Source of the DNA: G963674685 sp964591275
GTDB taxonomy: Bacteria > Lernaellota > Lernaellaia > JACKCT01
DNA length: 64,000 nt
Direction of reading: 5' to 3'
Assembly: GCA_964591275.1 (NCBI GenBank)
Contig: CAZQAE010000001.1
Coordinates: forward strand, 100,500-164,499
Made by a program: the position numbers and the translations under genes
The notes under the pieces: generated by a model
What the model saw: the letters and a program-made list of their open reading frames with translations, nothing else
Told to the model about the DNA's origin: nothing
The model's database searches: none
Shown here: piece after piece, positions 36,934 to 47,808 of the stretch
Numbering within the stretch: position 1 is the stretch's first letter
How the letters are laid out: each line of letters starts with the position of its first letter

Positions 36934-39030
36934 TTAGAAGTTAAGAGCTATTTGTCCGTTCACGCGAAGTCCTGGCGCGAAGGATTCCTCATTGGGAATG
37001 CTGCAGACGTCATACTGTTCATCGAGAAGGTTTTCGCCGGAAACGGTCGCCGTGACGTTTTCGCCGATCTTTCGCGAAAGGGATGCGTCAAGGGATGTGT
37101 ATCCTTCCAAAACGGTTTCATCCGCGTTTTCCAAATCCGTGTATCTGGCGCCGATGAACTTGGCGCTAAGATCCAAAGTGAAAATCTTCGGATGGTTGAA
37201 AGTGAAACCGGCTCGGCCCTTGTGTCTGGGGATAAAGGGCAGGTCGTTATCTTCCGTCTCCGGCGCCGTGTCGTCTTCGAGCACCTTGGATTCGCTGTAT
37301 GTGTATCCTCCGTACAAGGACAGACTTTTGGCGATGTCCCAGCGAAGCTCCGAGTCCAGTCCCGCAAGCTGCACCTTGGCGACATTGTCGAACTCGAAAA
37401 CGTTTTCGGCGATGGTGCGCGTGTTGATGAAATCATTGCCCAGCGTGTAATAACCCGCCAACCGGATTAGGAGGTTTTTCTGAATCCATTGATCGATGCC
37501 CGCTTCGTAGGAAATGGCCGTTTCAGGATCCAGTTCGGGATTGCCGTTGACCACGATCGGACCTCGGGAAAACACCATGTACAACTCCGAAAGGGTCGGC
37601 GCGGCGAAGGCCCTGCCCACGGACAGCCGCATGGTCGTGATGTCGGCGAAGCGATATACGAATCCGGCTTTGGGATTGAAGGAAAGCCACAGCTTGTCGT
37701 CGTATTCCTCGTCGATCGCGGGATTCGGAGCCGGATTGGAATCGTACATCCATCCGTCATAACTTTTGCAGTAATCACCTCGCCCGCCCAGCGTGAACAT
37801 AAATTTGTGCCGATCCTTCTTCAGGGTGAGTTCGTCTTGCGCGAATAGAGAAATCAGGCGTTGCTTGCCCTTGGCCTTGCCTTGCCTGTCCGTTGTCGTG
37901 GTCTCTCCGGTGAGTTCGTCTTCGACAACCGTTGGCTCGTACTCATTTTTCTTTTCAAACCTAGTGAATGTGGAGTCGACACCCGTTGTAAACATGTTGT
38001 ATTTGCCCACGGGAAAGCTCGCCTGAAATGTCTCACCGCTTTTGTTCTGCAGATTGTATTCCGTGTGGTCGTGGGCGTTGTATAAAGGCGGAGCGCCAAG
38101 CTGCACTTCTCTTTGAGTGTCTTGTGTGTAGAGGGTCGCCAATATTTGAACGTCCTCCGGCGTTTCTCTTTCGTAGGTGATCGATCCCATGCGCGTGGTG
38201 TTGATCTGATTATCGGTTTCCCGTCCCCGGCTGTAATCCTCTTCCACGGCGTGCACGGCGAAAGTGATCCGAGACTCGGCATTGGGCACGTAAAAATATT
38301 TGCCCGAAAGGCTCCACTCGGTGCGGAAATTCTCAACGTGATAATCCTGCTCGTCTTCGACCTTCATATAACCCTGCGTGTCGTAGAGTTTTCCGCCGAT
38401 CTGGTAGCCGCCTTTTTCGAACATGCCGCCTTGAAGAACTGAGCCGTAAAATGTGTCATAGCTGCCGTAGCCGCCCACGACCATGGTCTCGCTGGCTTTT
38501 TCAGGTGTTTTTGTGATGATGTTGATGACGCCCCCCATGGCGCCCGATCCATACAGCGCCGACATGGGACCGCGTACGATTTCGATGCGTTCGACGCTTT
38601 CCTTCGGGATCAGAGACCAGTTGACCGAGCCGCCGAAGCCGTCGTTCATGGGAACGCCGTCCACGAGAATCAAGGTTCGCTTTTGCTCGGGAACACCGCG
38701 CAGGGTCGATTCGCGACCGGGACCGCATTCAGCGATGTGCGTTCGTTTATAGGCGATGCCCGGCTCGCGCCTGAGGAATTCGTCCAGGGCCAGTTCCGGA
38801 GCGTTTTGCAATTCCTCTTTGCTGATCACCGTCACCATGCCAGGCGCATCTTTCCAGGACGATTTTCTGCGCGTTGCAGTAATGACGATTTCCTCCGCCG
38901 AGATTGTGCTTTCTTCGCCGGCGGAATCGCTCACGCTTGCCTCGGAATCAACGGATTCGTCCTGGGCGAATACGGCGGGGATAATGACAAAAAAAGCCGC
39001 GAAAAAAACAATTAGACTCGTTGCGCGCAT
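36934..39030 (-). CDS. TonB-dependent outer-membrane receptor (HmuR-like)
   Basis: The ATG at 39030 follows AAGGAGA and gives 698 residues with a signal peptide ending in AVFAQ. The TonB-box-like EEIVITATRR is followed by the plug domain (VTVISKEELQNAP, LVDGVPMNDGFGG, ERIEIVRGPMSALYGSGAMGGVINIITK) and a 22-strand-type barrel ending in GQIALNF. Substrate import is powered by TonB-ExbBD. The ligand cannot be read from sequence, but the CobN-like, ExbB-like and DUF2149 genes behind it point to haem or another tetrapyrrole. The upstream 257 bases show no cobalamin riboswitch-like box. Confidence 0.9.
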   Translation of the reverse strand: MRATSLIVFFAAFFVIIPAVFAQDESVDSEASVSDSAGEESTISAEEIVITATRRKSSWKDAPGMVTVISKEELQNAPELALDEFLRREPGIAYKRTHIAECGPGRESTLRGVPEQKRTLILVDGVPMNDGFGGSVNWSLIPKESVERIEIVRGPMSALYGSGAMGGVINIITKTPEKASETMVVGGYGSYDTFYGSVLQGGMFEKGGYQIGGKLYDTQGYMKVEDEQDYHVENFRTEWSLSGKYFYVPNAESRITFAVHAVEEDYSRGRETDNQINTTRMGSITYERETPEDVQILATLYTQDTQREVQLGAPPLYNAHDHTEYNLQNKSGETFQASFPVGKYNMFTTGVDSTFTRFEKKNEYEPTVVEDELTGETTTTDRQGKAKGKQRLISLFAQDELTLKKDRHKFMFTLGGRGDYCKSYDGWMYDSNPAPNPAIDEEYDDKLWLSFNPKAGFVYRFADITTMRLSVGRAFAAPTLSELYMVFSRGPIVVNGNPELDPETAISYEAGIDQWIQKNLLIRLAGYYTLGNDFINTRTIAENVFEFDNVAKVQLAGLDSELRWDIAKSLSLYGGYTYSESKVLEDDTAPETEDNDLPFIPRHKGRAGFTFNHPKIFTLDLSAKFIGARYTDLENADETVLEGYTSLDASLSRKIGENVTATVSGENLLDEQYDVCSIPNEESFAPGLRVNGQIALNF

Positions 39031-39287
39031 TCGTATTCTCCTTATCAGCACAATTGAACATAACAGGTTTGAATCATACAAATACTGGCGCTTTCGTGTC
39101 TGTATGAGTTTTGTAAACAGAGTGTAATAGTTTGTAACAAGGCATGGCCTTGAACAGATGATTTTTGGTTCAGGATTTAGGGTGACCCGGGCAGGGGTTC
39201 AGGGGTTACTGCGTCTGCGCTGGCATTGGTGGCTAAAAGACCGTGGAGCGATCTCCTCTCCTGTCGGGGAAGGATGCCCCTTCTGCA

Positions 39288-41558
<2,271 letters not shown>

Positions 41559-41683
41559 CGTTGCGTTTTTATACTATCGCGGCGGGCGGGACAACCAGTG
41601 GATTTGAGTAAAAAACATTCTGGAACCGGTGGAAATCGGCAGCCAAAGCCAAACCAAAAGATAGCTTCATTTGAGATGAATGC

Positions 41684-42337
41684 TTAGCTTTCCAGCGTCG
41701 TCAGTCCTTCGCGGATGGCATATTTCGTCAATTCGGCGACGCTGCGGATGTCGAGTTTGTTCATGATATTATGGCGATGCGTCTCAATAGTCTTGACGCT
41801 GACATCCAAACGTCTGGCGATTTCCTTCGTGGCCAGGCCCTCGGCGATGAGTTGGAGGACTTCCCACTCACGCGCTGATAAGTTCGAGGACGCCGAGTTG
41901 CCGCCTCCGGAAAGCTGCTGCATATAATCCTCGACCAGCACCCCGGTGATTCCCGGCGAAAGATAGGTTTTGCCTTCGTGTATGATTCGGATGGCGTGAG
42001 CCAGTTCGTCGAAGGCGGAATCCTTCAGGAGGTAGCCGGATGCGCCGGCCTTGAGCATTTCGGCTACGAAGCGGCGTTCAGTATGCATCGAAAGGGCTAC
42101 GACCTTGATGTCCGGGTGTTTCTCGACGATCTGCTGCGTGGCTTCGATGCCGTTCATGTCCGGCATGGCGATGTCCATGATGACCATATCAACGCGCAAT
42201 TCACCGGCGAGTTTGATGGCGCTTGTTCCGTCCTCGGCTTCGGCCACGACCTTAATGCCGTCCTGTTTCTCCAGCATGGAGCGCAAACCCTCGCGCATGA
42301 TCTTGTGATCGTCAACCAGTAAAATGCTGATGCTCAT
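41684..42337 (-). CDS. NarL/FixJ-type response regulator
   Basis: A 217-residue protein. The receiver domain (1-120) has the acidic pocket DD (9-10), phospho-acceptor Asp55 in VIMDIAMPD, and the conserved Lys in LLKDSA. The C-terminal LuxR-type helix-turn-helix is LSAREWEVLQLIAEGLATKE followed by IARRLDVSVKTIETHRHNI. It would bind DNA as a dimer after phosphorylation. No histidine kinase gene is adjacent, so it is an orphan here; a decayed kinase fragment lies 7.6 kb away at 49948. Confidence 0.93.
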   Translation of the reverse strand: MSISILLVDDHKIMREGLRSMLEKQDGIKVVAEAEDGTSAIKLAGELRVDMVIMDIAMPDMNGIEATQQIVEKHPDIKVVALSMHTERRFVAEMLKAGASGYLLKDSAFDELAHAIRIIHEGKTYLSPGITGVLVEDYMQQLSGGGNSASSNLSAREWEVLQLIAEGLATKEIARRLDVSVKTIETHRHNIMNKLDIRSVAELTKYAIREGLTTLES

Positions 42338-42422
42338 GGCGTGCCTTTCTGTAGCGAATCATATGGACGCTATTACCACGATTTTCTATGGCCTGCAAAC
42401 GACGAATTTGGATATTGCCCTG

Positions 42423-42989
42423 TCAATTTGAGGAAAGAAAATCACATGAGGTGCTGACTTCAATCTTATGCCCTGATATCGCCGGGTAGTACGAGCATTG
42501 GTTGATCGCCAATCCATCCGCCGAGTTCCTCGGGCTGTGAACTATGTCGCAAACCCAGTCTTCGATGATGTTATTGCTCAGGCAGGGGCCGTCCTCGAAA
42601 TTCTGGTTTGACTGCAGCCCGAGATTGCATTGCAGCACGCAATTATAACAGGCGTCGTAACGGGGGTTTTCGCCCGGCGTCACATCGTCGTCGTCGTCAT
42701 CTGCGTCATCGTCGACAGTGTCATCATCTTTTTGGTTGCCGCCCCACCAGTCATCATCATCATTGTCATCGTCATCGTCATCGTCCAATAATCTACGGCA
42801 TTCGTCGTGAGGACTGGTTCCATCCGGCAGATTTGCATCGTCGTCATCGTCGTCGTCATCGTCGTCGTTTTCGTCTTGATCCGAATCATCGTCGTCGTTG
42901 TTTTCCTGGTTGCATGACGGCAGAAGTGCAATAAGAGCGAAAACGAATAGAGAAATAATAATGATCAACAAGCGATTTGGCCTGGACAC
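42423..42989 (-). CDS. Asp-rich lipoprotein, Cys-containing, unknown function
   Basis: The frame is open further upstream, but GGAGG lies six bases before a GTG at 42989, giving a signal peptide that ends in ALLPSC (Cys26). The 188-residue product has three aspartate tracts (DDDDSDQDENDDD, LDDDDDDDNDDDD, DDDADDDDDD), then a C-terminal region with several Cys (ACYNCVLQCN, GPCLSN, WVCD, QCSYY, TSCDF) that probably form disulphides. I do not recognise the domain. A TATAAT box at 43066-43071 on the minus strand could be its -10, but no good -35 is seen. Confidence 0.65.
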   Translation of the reverse strand: MSRPNRLLIIIISLFVFALIALLPSCNQENNDDDDSDQDENDDDDDDDDDDANLPDGTSPHDECRRLLDDDDDDDNDDDDWWGGNQKDDDTVDDDADDDDDDVTPGENPRYDACYNCVLQCNLGLQSNQNFEDGPCLSNNIIEDWVCDIVHSPRNSADGLAINQCSYYPAISGHKIEVSTSCDFLSSN

Positions 42990-43257
42990 GGTGTTCCTCC
43001 AGCTATGACGATCAGTGGGCAAAAATCTCTTAAGTCGCAATTCACGACGCAAAACCACTGACGGCATTATACATACTTATCGCTTCAACATCCAGATTCC
43101 GGTCGTCTAGGCTTTACCTCATTTTCGCGACCATCGATTTTGGTCTTTAACCAGTTGCGTCCTCAGTGCTTTTTGGCATTTCGCGCCTGCGTTGCTACTA
43201 TTGACCTGCGTCGCGCGGAAAGTTGTAATGGCGTCAATGATACGGAGATGCTCCACG

Positions 43258-43821
43258 ATGCTTCACAAACTCAAACTATTTCATGCGGCATGCGTCGTTT
43301 TTGTTGCCATGGCGCTTTTGGTGAACGTTGCGTTTGCCGGGGGGCCGCGGATAGTTTGCGGCGCGCAGGTCGGTGCCTACAACCCCTATATCCGGCACGG
43401 CGATGTTGATGAATTTGACGCCTTCACGCGGGCGGCTCTGAGCCTGGGGGCGGGCCTGACGCTTTCCGACAGGGCCATGCTTAACCTGAGTTTTCTGACC
43501 GCTGCGGGAAAAGCGAATATCGACAACCACCGGAACATCAAATTCGATGTGGATGAAGCGCTCCTGGACTTTCACTGGCTGATTCTTGCCGGAATGATTC
43601 GACCGCAATTCCTGGTCGGGGGATCCTATCAGATGATCCACGTTGATCGTGTTGTTGAGGATGAAGGCGCCTTCGGTTTCAATTTCGGTCTTGGTCTCGA
43701 TGCAACGCTGATCGGTGACCTGTCCGCGTCTTTTATTGCCCACTATCACTATATTTATGTCAAAAAATTTGCGTCGTCGAATGCCACGTCAGCTCTTTTG
43801 GGATTGAATTACAGATTCTAA
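43258..43821 (+). CDS. Small outer-membrane beta-barrel protein 1
   Basis: The ATG at 43258 gives a 187-residue protein with a signal peptide ending in VAFAG. The mature sequence alternates hydrophobic and polar residues, with glycine-aromatic strands (VGAYNPYIRHG, FGFNFGLGLDATLIG), and ends in LLGLNYRF with the C-terminal Phe of outer-membrane barrels. The size suggests an eight-stranded barrel of the OmpA/OmpW class. It is the first of three similar-sized barrel genes in a row. The ligand or role is unknown. Confidence 0.65.
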   Translation: MLHKLKLFHAACVVFVAMALLVNVAFAGGPRIVCGAQVGAYNPYIRHGDVDEFDAFTRAALSLGAGLTLSDRAMLNLSFLTAAGKANIDNHRNIKFDVDEALLDFHWLILAGMIRPQFLVGGSYQMIHVDRVVEDEGAFGFNFGLGLDATLIGDLSASFIAHYHYIYVKKFASSNATSALLGLNYRF

Positions 43822-43949
43822 TAGGATTATTGGGATATGATTTACGACGCATCTGTTGCCAGTTGCCGGGAATTTATGGCATTTATAGGCAGCGCGAAAG
43901 CACTTTCGGTCGAAGCTAAAATTGAATGTTTCCCAATGGCGGCGCGGTG

Positions 43950-44594
43950 ATGAAAGAAGCCCGAAGACAACCGAACATGGTGATCATGGTCCTGGCCGTG
44001 TTTGTCTTTGTGCATATGGCTGCGGTCGACCAGGCCAGGGCGAAGGATTTTAAAACCATGCCCTCCTTCGAGATTGGAGGGCGGTGGCTCTTCGCCTTTG
44101 ACGAAAACTCCGAGGAAATCACCATCAGGCCCGGCTTCGCCCTGGGCGGCACATTTACGCAGATTTTTGATTTTGAATGGGCCAGAAACATGGCTTTCGA
44201 GCTTAACTATCTTCACAGCGTCAGCCACGGCGAACGAGGAGATGTTGATACAGGCGACAAGACCATTTTTGATATCACCTCTGATTTCGCCGCCATGAAC
44301 ATCGGCTACTATTTCACCGGGCGAAAAATCCTGCCCTATATTTCCGCGGGTCCGGGTGTGGCGCTTTTCAAGTACGAACCCGAATCCGCAGAGGATAAAA
44401 TATGGGAGCAAACCCTTCTGCTCAACATTGGCGGTGGGGCGGACTGGACGATTTGGGAGCCGGAAGGTGGATCAGCCCTGGACAAAATACTGCTGGGGGC
44501 GCGGGTTCGATACGAGTATGTTTTCGTCAATCAGCTTTTCAGTTCCTCTTTGAACTCGCTGGCGATAACCGGGCGAGCGGTATTGAGGTTTTAG
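43950..44594 (+). CDS. Small outer-membrane beta-barrel protein 2
   Basis: A 214-residue exported protein, taking the ATG at 43950; an ATG eight codons upstream (43926) is also possible and neither has a clear ribosome site. The signal peptide ends near ARAKD. Barrel-type strands follow (FEIGGRWLFAFDE, MNIGYYFTGRKILPYISAGPG) and the end is SLAITGRAVLRF with a terminal Phe. It resembles the outer-membrane beta-barrel (OmpW-like) domain. It lies 128 bases after barrel 1. Confidence 0.65.
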   Translation: MKEARRQPNMVIMVLAVFVFVHMAAVDQARAKDFKTMPSFEIGGRWLFAFDENSEEITIRPGFALGGTFTQIFDFEWARNMAFELNYLHSVSHGERGDVDTGDKTIFDITSDFAAMNIGYYFTGRKILPYISAGPGVALFKYEPESAEDKIWEQTLLLNIGGGADWTIWEPEGGSALDKILLGARVRYEYVFVNQLFSSSLNSLAITGRAVLRF

Positions 44595-44625
44595 ATCCGA
44601 CCCATGTTGAATTAAAAGGAATGTT

Positions 44626-45240
44626 TTGAAGTTATTCACGCACATATTCATAACCCTTTTCGTGCTCGGTGGCCTCTTTTGCCCAGACAATGCGGCGGCG
44701 GTGGAGTCGAGTGAGTTTGCGATTACTCTACAGGGCGGGGGCATAAGCTTCGATGGAAAGCTGGGTGACCTTTTCGCTTCAGACCTCGCGTACGGAGTCG
44801 GTTTCGCCTGGGGTTTTTCCGATTACTTCGCCATTGTCTTCGACATCCTGTATTCGGAACATCAGCAAAGCGATGAGGACGAATACGGCGATTTGTCACT
44901 CACGCACGGTATCGCGGCTCCGGGCGCGCGCGGCGCCTATACTTTTCGGCATTTCATGCCCTATATCGAGGCGGCCCCGCTGGCGGCGTTCACATCCTAC
45001 GAGGCGACATTCGACGCAGGAGACGAAAGCGACGAAGACAGCCTGGACTCACACGGTTTTGGCATTATGGGAACTTTGGGGTGTGATGTTTTCATAGCGG
45101 ACGGCGCCACGCTGGGCCTGGCGGGTCGCCTCGGCGTGGCGCAGACCGACATGAACTTCGCCACCGGCGCCGATGTGGACAACGAAATCGATGTCTATAC
45201 CTTCTACTCCGGGCTGGTCAGATTGAGCCTTCTTTTTTAG
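44626..45240 (+). CDS. Small outer-membrane beta-barrel protein 3 (TTG start)
   Basis: A 204-residue exported protein. AAAGGA at 44615-44620 sits five bases before a TTG, and no ATG fits, so TTG is the start. The signal peptide ends near AAAVES. Strand patterns (FAITLQGGGISFDGKLG, YGVGFAWGFSDYFAIVFDI) and a terminal LVRLSLLF mark a beta-barrel. An acidic loop (DAGDESDEDSLD) would be surface-exposed. It lies 31 bases after barrel 2, so the two are probably co-transcribed. Confidence 0.65.
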   Translation: MKLFTHIFITLFVLGGLFCPDNAAAVESSEFAITLQGGGISFDGKLGDLFASDLAYGVGFAWGFSDYFAIVFDILYSEHQQSDEDEYGDLSLTHGIAAPGARGAYTFRHFMPYIEAAPLAAFTSYEATFDAGDESDEDSLDSHGFGIMGTLGCDVFIADGATLGLAGRLGVAQTDMNFATGADVDNEIDVYTFYSGLVRLSLLF

Positions 45241-45290
45241 AAATTTGATTTCGATGAGATCGATCGTGAACTTTGGGATTTCGGTTCCAC

Positions 45291-45320
45291 TTGACAGGGC
45301 AAACTGCGAACGTTTACGAT
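45291..45320 (+). promoter_or_regulatory. Sigma-70 promoter of the Asp-rich CCG protein gene
   Basis: TTGACA at 45291-45296 is followed after 18 bases by TACGAT (45315-45320). The start codon is at 45437, giving a leader of about 110 bases, much like the leader of the Asp-rich lipoprotein at 8131. Confidence 0.5.
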
Positions 45321-45436
45321 ATGACAGTATTGGGCTTTTGGCCAAACGGTTCGGTGCGCAGTCTTGTAGTGTTGCACTTGGACGGACAGAAATTTATGCC
45401 GCCGGATTTCCCCCGGCCGCACTCGGAGGGATGATT

Positions 45437-46141
45437 ATGAAATTCAATGGATTGTTTGTCTTTTTTATGGCGATGATGCTGGCCTTTACCGGCGTGGCAT
45501 TCGCGCAGGACGACGACACGGCGGATGATGACGCTGACGACGACACGGCGGACGACGACACGGCGGATGATGATGCGGACGACGATGCCGCCGATGACGA
45601 TTTTGGCGGCGGCGAGTTTGATGCGTCTTTGGACTTCAATAATCCAACTGCCATTGAAGCTGAAACCGCTTACGATTTTGAATTTACCGTAACAAATAAA
45701 ACCCTTGCCGGAGCCGATGTGCATAACTGGATCAACGAGGTTGACCTGTGGATGCCCTCGATAGAATACGTGATCAGCACGACCTTCGACCCCGATCCCG
45801 TTAATCCGCAGGGCGGCGAGTGGTTATCCGAGAATCTCGTCGACGCAGACCAGAATCCCGTCGGCATCAAATGGTTGTACTCCTTGGGTTCGACATCCGA
45901 ATCCCACGGCGACATTGCCGAGGGCGAGGCTCTTGAGTTCGCCTTTACCGCCAGAACAGATGCTGCTGCCACGGATGGTTTTGATTACAAAATCGTCGCC
46001 GACTCCCTGGCCGCAGTGAGCGGAACAGCCTACATCGTTGAGCCAATTGGCGATGATGACACGGATGACGACACCGAGGGCGACGATGACGAAGCCGATG
46101 ACGACGACGAAGATGACGACGAGGGCGGCTGCTGCGGCTGA
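45437..46141 (+). CDS. Exported protein with Asp-rich N- and C-terminal tracts ending in GGCCG
   Basis: GGAGGG at 45425-45430 is six bases before the ATG at 45437 (an ATG abutting it at 45431 is less likely). The signal peptide ends in VAFAQ, without a lipobox. The 234-residue protein then has about 35 residues of DDDT/DDDA repeats, a beta-sandwich-like domain of about 150 residues (TAYDFEFTVTNKTLAGADVH) and an acidic tail (DDDTDDDTEGDDDEADDDDE) that ends in GGCCG. The ending matches the GDPD protein at 18518-19561 (GQCCG). Domain function is unknown. Confidence 0.75.
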   Translation: MKFNGLFVFFMAMMLAFTGVAFAQDDDTADDDADDDTADDDTADDDADDDAADDDFGGGEFDASLDFNNPTAIEAETAYDFEFTVTNKTLAGADVHNWINEVDLWMPSIEYVISTTFDPDPVNPQGGEWLSENLVDADQNPVGIKWLYSLGSTSESHGDIAEGEALEFAFTARTDAAATDGFDYKIVADSLAAVSGTAYIVEPIGDDDTDDDTEGDDDEADDDDEDDDEGGCCG

Positions 46142-46168
46142 TTGAATCAACTTTAAGTTAAACGAAAG

Positions 46169-46206
46169 GACGCCCTGCGGGAGAAAAACTCGCGGGGCGT
46201 TTTCTT
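46169..46206 (+). terminator. Rho-independent terminator abutting the next start codon
   Basis: ACGCCCTGCGGG pairs with CTCGCGGGGCGT around a GAGAAAAA loop and is followed by TTTTCTT. The T-run ends at 46206, one base before the ATG of the next gene, so that gene must either be read through from here or have its mRNA start inside the stem. Confidence 0.75.
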
Positions 46207-47553
46207 ATGATGAAAAAGTTATCGATTGTAAATATTGCCCTCGCGCTGGCCGTCCTGATCATACTGGGCGTTTCAGCATATCTCTATCTGGCCGGACCGA
46301 GGAGCGCCTTTCTTCCCTCGCCGGAAAAATCGGGAGCCGCCTCAGAAACGCTGCCCTTTCCCGAGCGCATGGCGGCTATCGCTGATTCTCTGAATTGGAA
46401 AGAGCGCTCCGATAAAAGAAAACTAACGCGCAAGACCCTTCTTGAATCTTTCGCTCTGGGATCAGCGAATCTCGTCAACAACCAGAAACCGGCGGGCAAT
46501 TTCAATTATCAATACGATTTTGTTCTCAAGACCATGGACGAAAATGACAGCCAGGTTCGGCAGGCGGGCGCCCTGTGGGGATTGGCGCTCGTTTTTCGCC
46601 ATGCGCCCGACGCAAAGAAACTGGCCGCCCTGCAAAGAGGTTTCGACTTCTTTTTTGATCATACGAAAAACGCCGGGGACAAAATTAAATATATCAAATA
46701 CCCGGGCGAGCGTTCCCGTAGTACGGGCACCGTGGCGCTGACGGCGCTGGCGATCATCGAGACCCTGCGGGCGCAGGCCAAACTTATTGCCGACGGCCAA
46801 TTGGATTCACCGCTTCTTTTTCCAGAAAATAGACGCCTTGTACTGGAGGAGTATTTGCGCGGCTATCTGGCTTTCCTTGAGGGACAGATTTTATCCAACG
46901 GGCATTTTTCACGCAGTTTCGTCCTCGGTAGAAAAATTCCTTTTGTCTCCAGTCCTTATTTCGATGGCGAGTCGCTTTTGGCCCTTTGCAAGGCTGCGCG
47001 GTACCTGGGTTATGTCGAACTGCTGCCGACCATAGGGAAATCGGCTCGGACGCTGGCCGAGGACTACACGGTCAAAGCCTGGGCGAAGGATAGGGATTCC
47101 GATCAAACCAAAGGTTTTTATCAGTGGGGATCAATGGCTTTCAACGAGTATTCCGGCGCCGGATGGAAAGACGCAAAACTGTTTGAAGATGTTACGCTGA
47201 CGCTCGGTTGGTGGATGATACACACGCACAAGACTCTGATACGCTCGCGCAATACCGCCTACGCCCACGAGGGCATGGTCAGCGCTTACGCCATCGCCAA
47301 ACGCCGGGGAAATCAAAGGGCCGCAAGCGATCTCGGATACGCGATCGACAAGGGGCTTTATAAGATCACCTCCTGGCAGGTCGGCGGACCTCTCGCGCAC
47401 AAAAACTCCTTTCTCAAGCGACGCCCGACAAGCGATCCTCTCGCTGTCGGCGGCGTCATGAACCACCGTCGCCAGTCCCCGCTTCGCATCGACGTTACGC
47501 AGCACCAGATGCACGCCGTTATCCTCGCGCTGGAAAATGTCTATACGCAATAG
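46207..47553 (+). CDS. Membrane-anchored protein with an alpha/alpha-toroid-like domain, unknown function
   Basis: A 448-residue protein with one N-terminal span (about 8-29) and a large extracytoplasmic part. The latter is built of repeated helix pairs with Gly/aromatic turns (QAGALWGLALVFRHAPDAK, STGTVALTALAIIETLRAQ, YFDGESLLALCKAARYLGY), the pattern of (alpha/alpha)6 barrels such as glycoside hydrolases, lyases and C5-epimerases. A conserved-looking C-terminal stretch is GGVMNHRRQSPLRIDVTQHQ. I cannot name the family or catalytic residues. Two ATGs are adjacent (46207, 46210); no ribosome site is seen other than GGGGCG within the preceding terminator stem. Confidence 0.6.
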   Translation: MMKKLSIVNIALALAVLIILGVSAYLYLAGPRSAFLPSPEKSGAASETLPFPERMAAIADSLNWKERSDKRKLTRKTLLESFALGSANLVNNQKPAGNFNYQYDFVLKTMDENDSQVRQAGALWGLALVFRHAPDAKKLAALQRGFDFFFDHTKNAGDKIKYIKYPGERSRSTGTVALTALAIIETLRAQAKLIADGQLDSPLLFPENRRLVLEEYLRGYLAFLEGQILSNGHFSRSFVLGRKIPFVSSPYFDGESLLALCKAARYLGYVELLPTIGKSARTLAEDYTVKAWAKDRDSDQTKGFYQWGSMAFNEYSGAGWKDAKLFEDVTLTLGWWMIHTHKTLIRSRNTAYAHEGMVSAYAIAKRRGNQRAASDLGYAIDKGLYKITSWQVGGPLAHKNSFLKRRPTSDPLAVGGVMNHRRQSPLRIDVTQHQMHAVILALENVYTQ

Positions 47554-47808
47554 GCAGTGCTCAGCGGTCAGTGTAGGAGCGACATTCTTGTCGCGATTGC
47601 GGGCGCGGTTTGAAACCGCGAATCCGGGAACGGTTTCCTCGCAGCCCGCCGTCAGGCGAGCGTTTTATTAATTAGCCCAGGGCGGCCATGTCCAACGTAG
47701 CCTTATAACCTACGTAGCTTCAGCGAAGTAGGTTGGCGAAGTCGGAAGCCCCGCAGTTCCCAGAGACGAACAATATTATTTTATTATTTTTTCGATCTGA
47801 GCCTGCCG
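47554..47808. repeat. REP-like palindromic element and other inverted repeats
   Basis: GTGTAGGAGCGAC-ATTCTT-GTCGCG (47571-47595) strongly resembles the REP sequences of Pseudomonas, which share TGTAGGAGCGA and a CGCG end. A perfect palindrome CGCGGTTT-G-AAACCGCG follows at 47604-47620. A third inverted repeat, AACCTAC (47707-47713) with GTAGGTT (47728-47734), encloses GTAGCTTCAGCGAA. There is no gene. Confidence 0.6.

Noticed and set aside
39031..39287. A cobalamin riboswitch or Fur box upstream of the TonB receptor
   Set aside because: I looked for the conserved B12-box and GATAA-type palindromes and saw neither.
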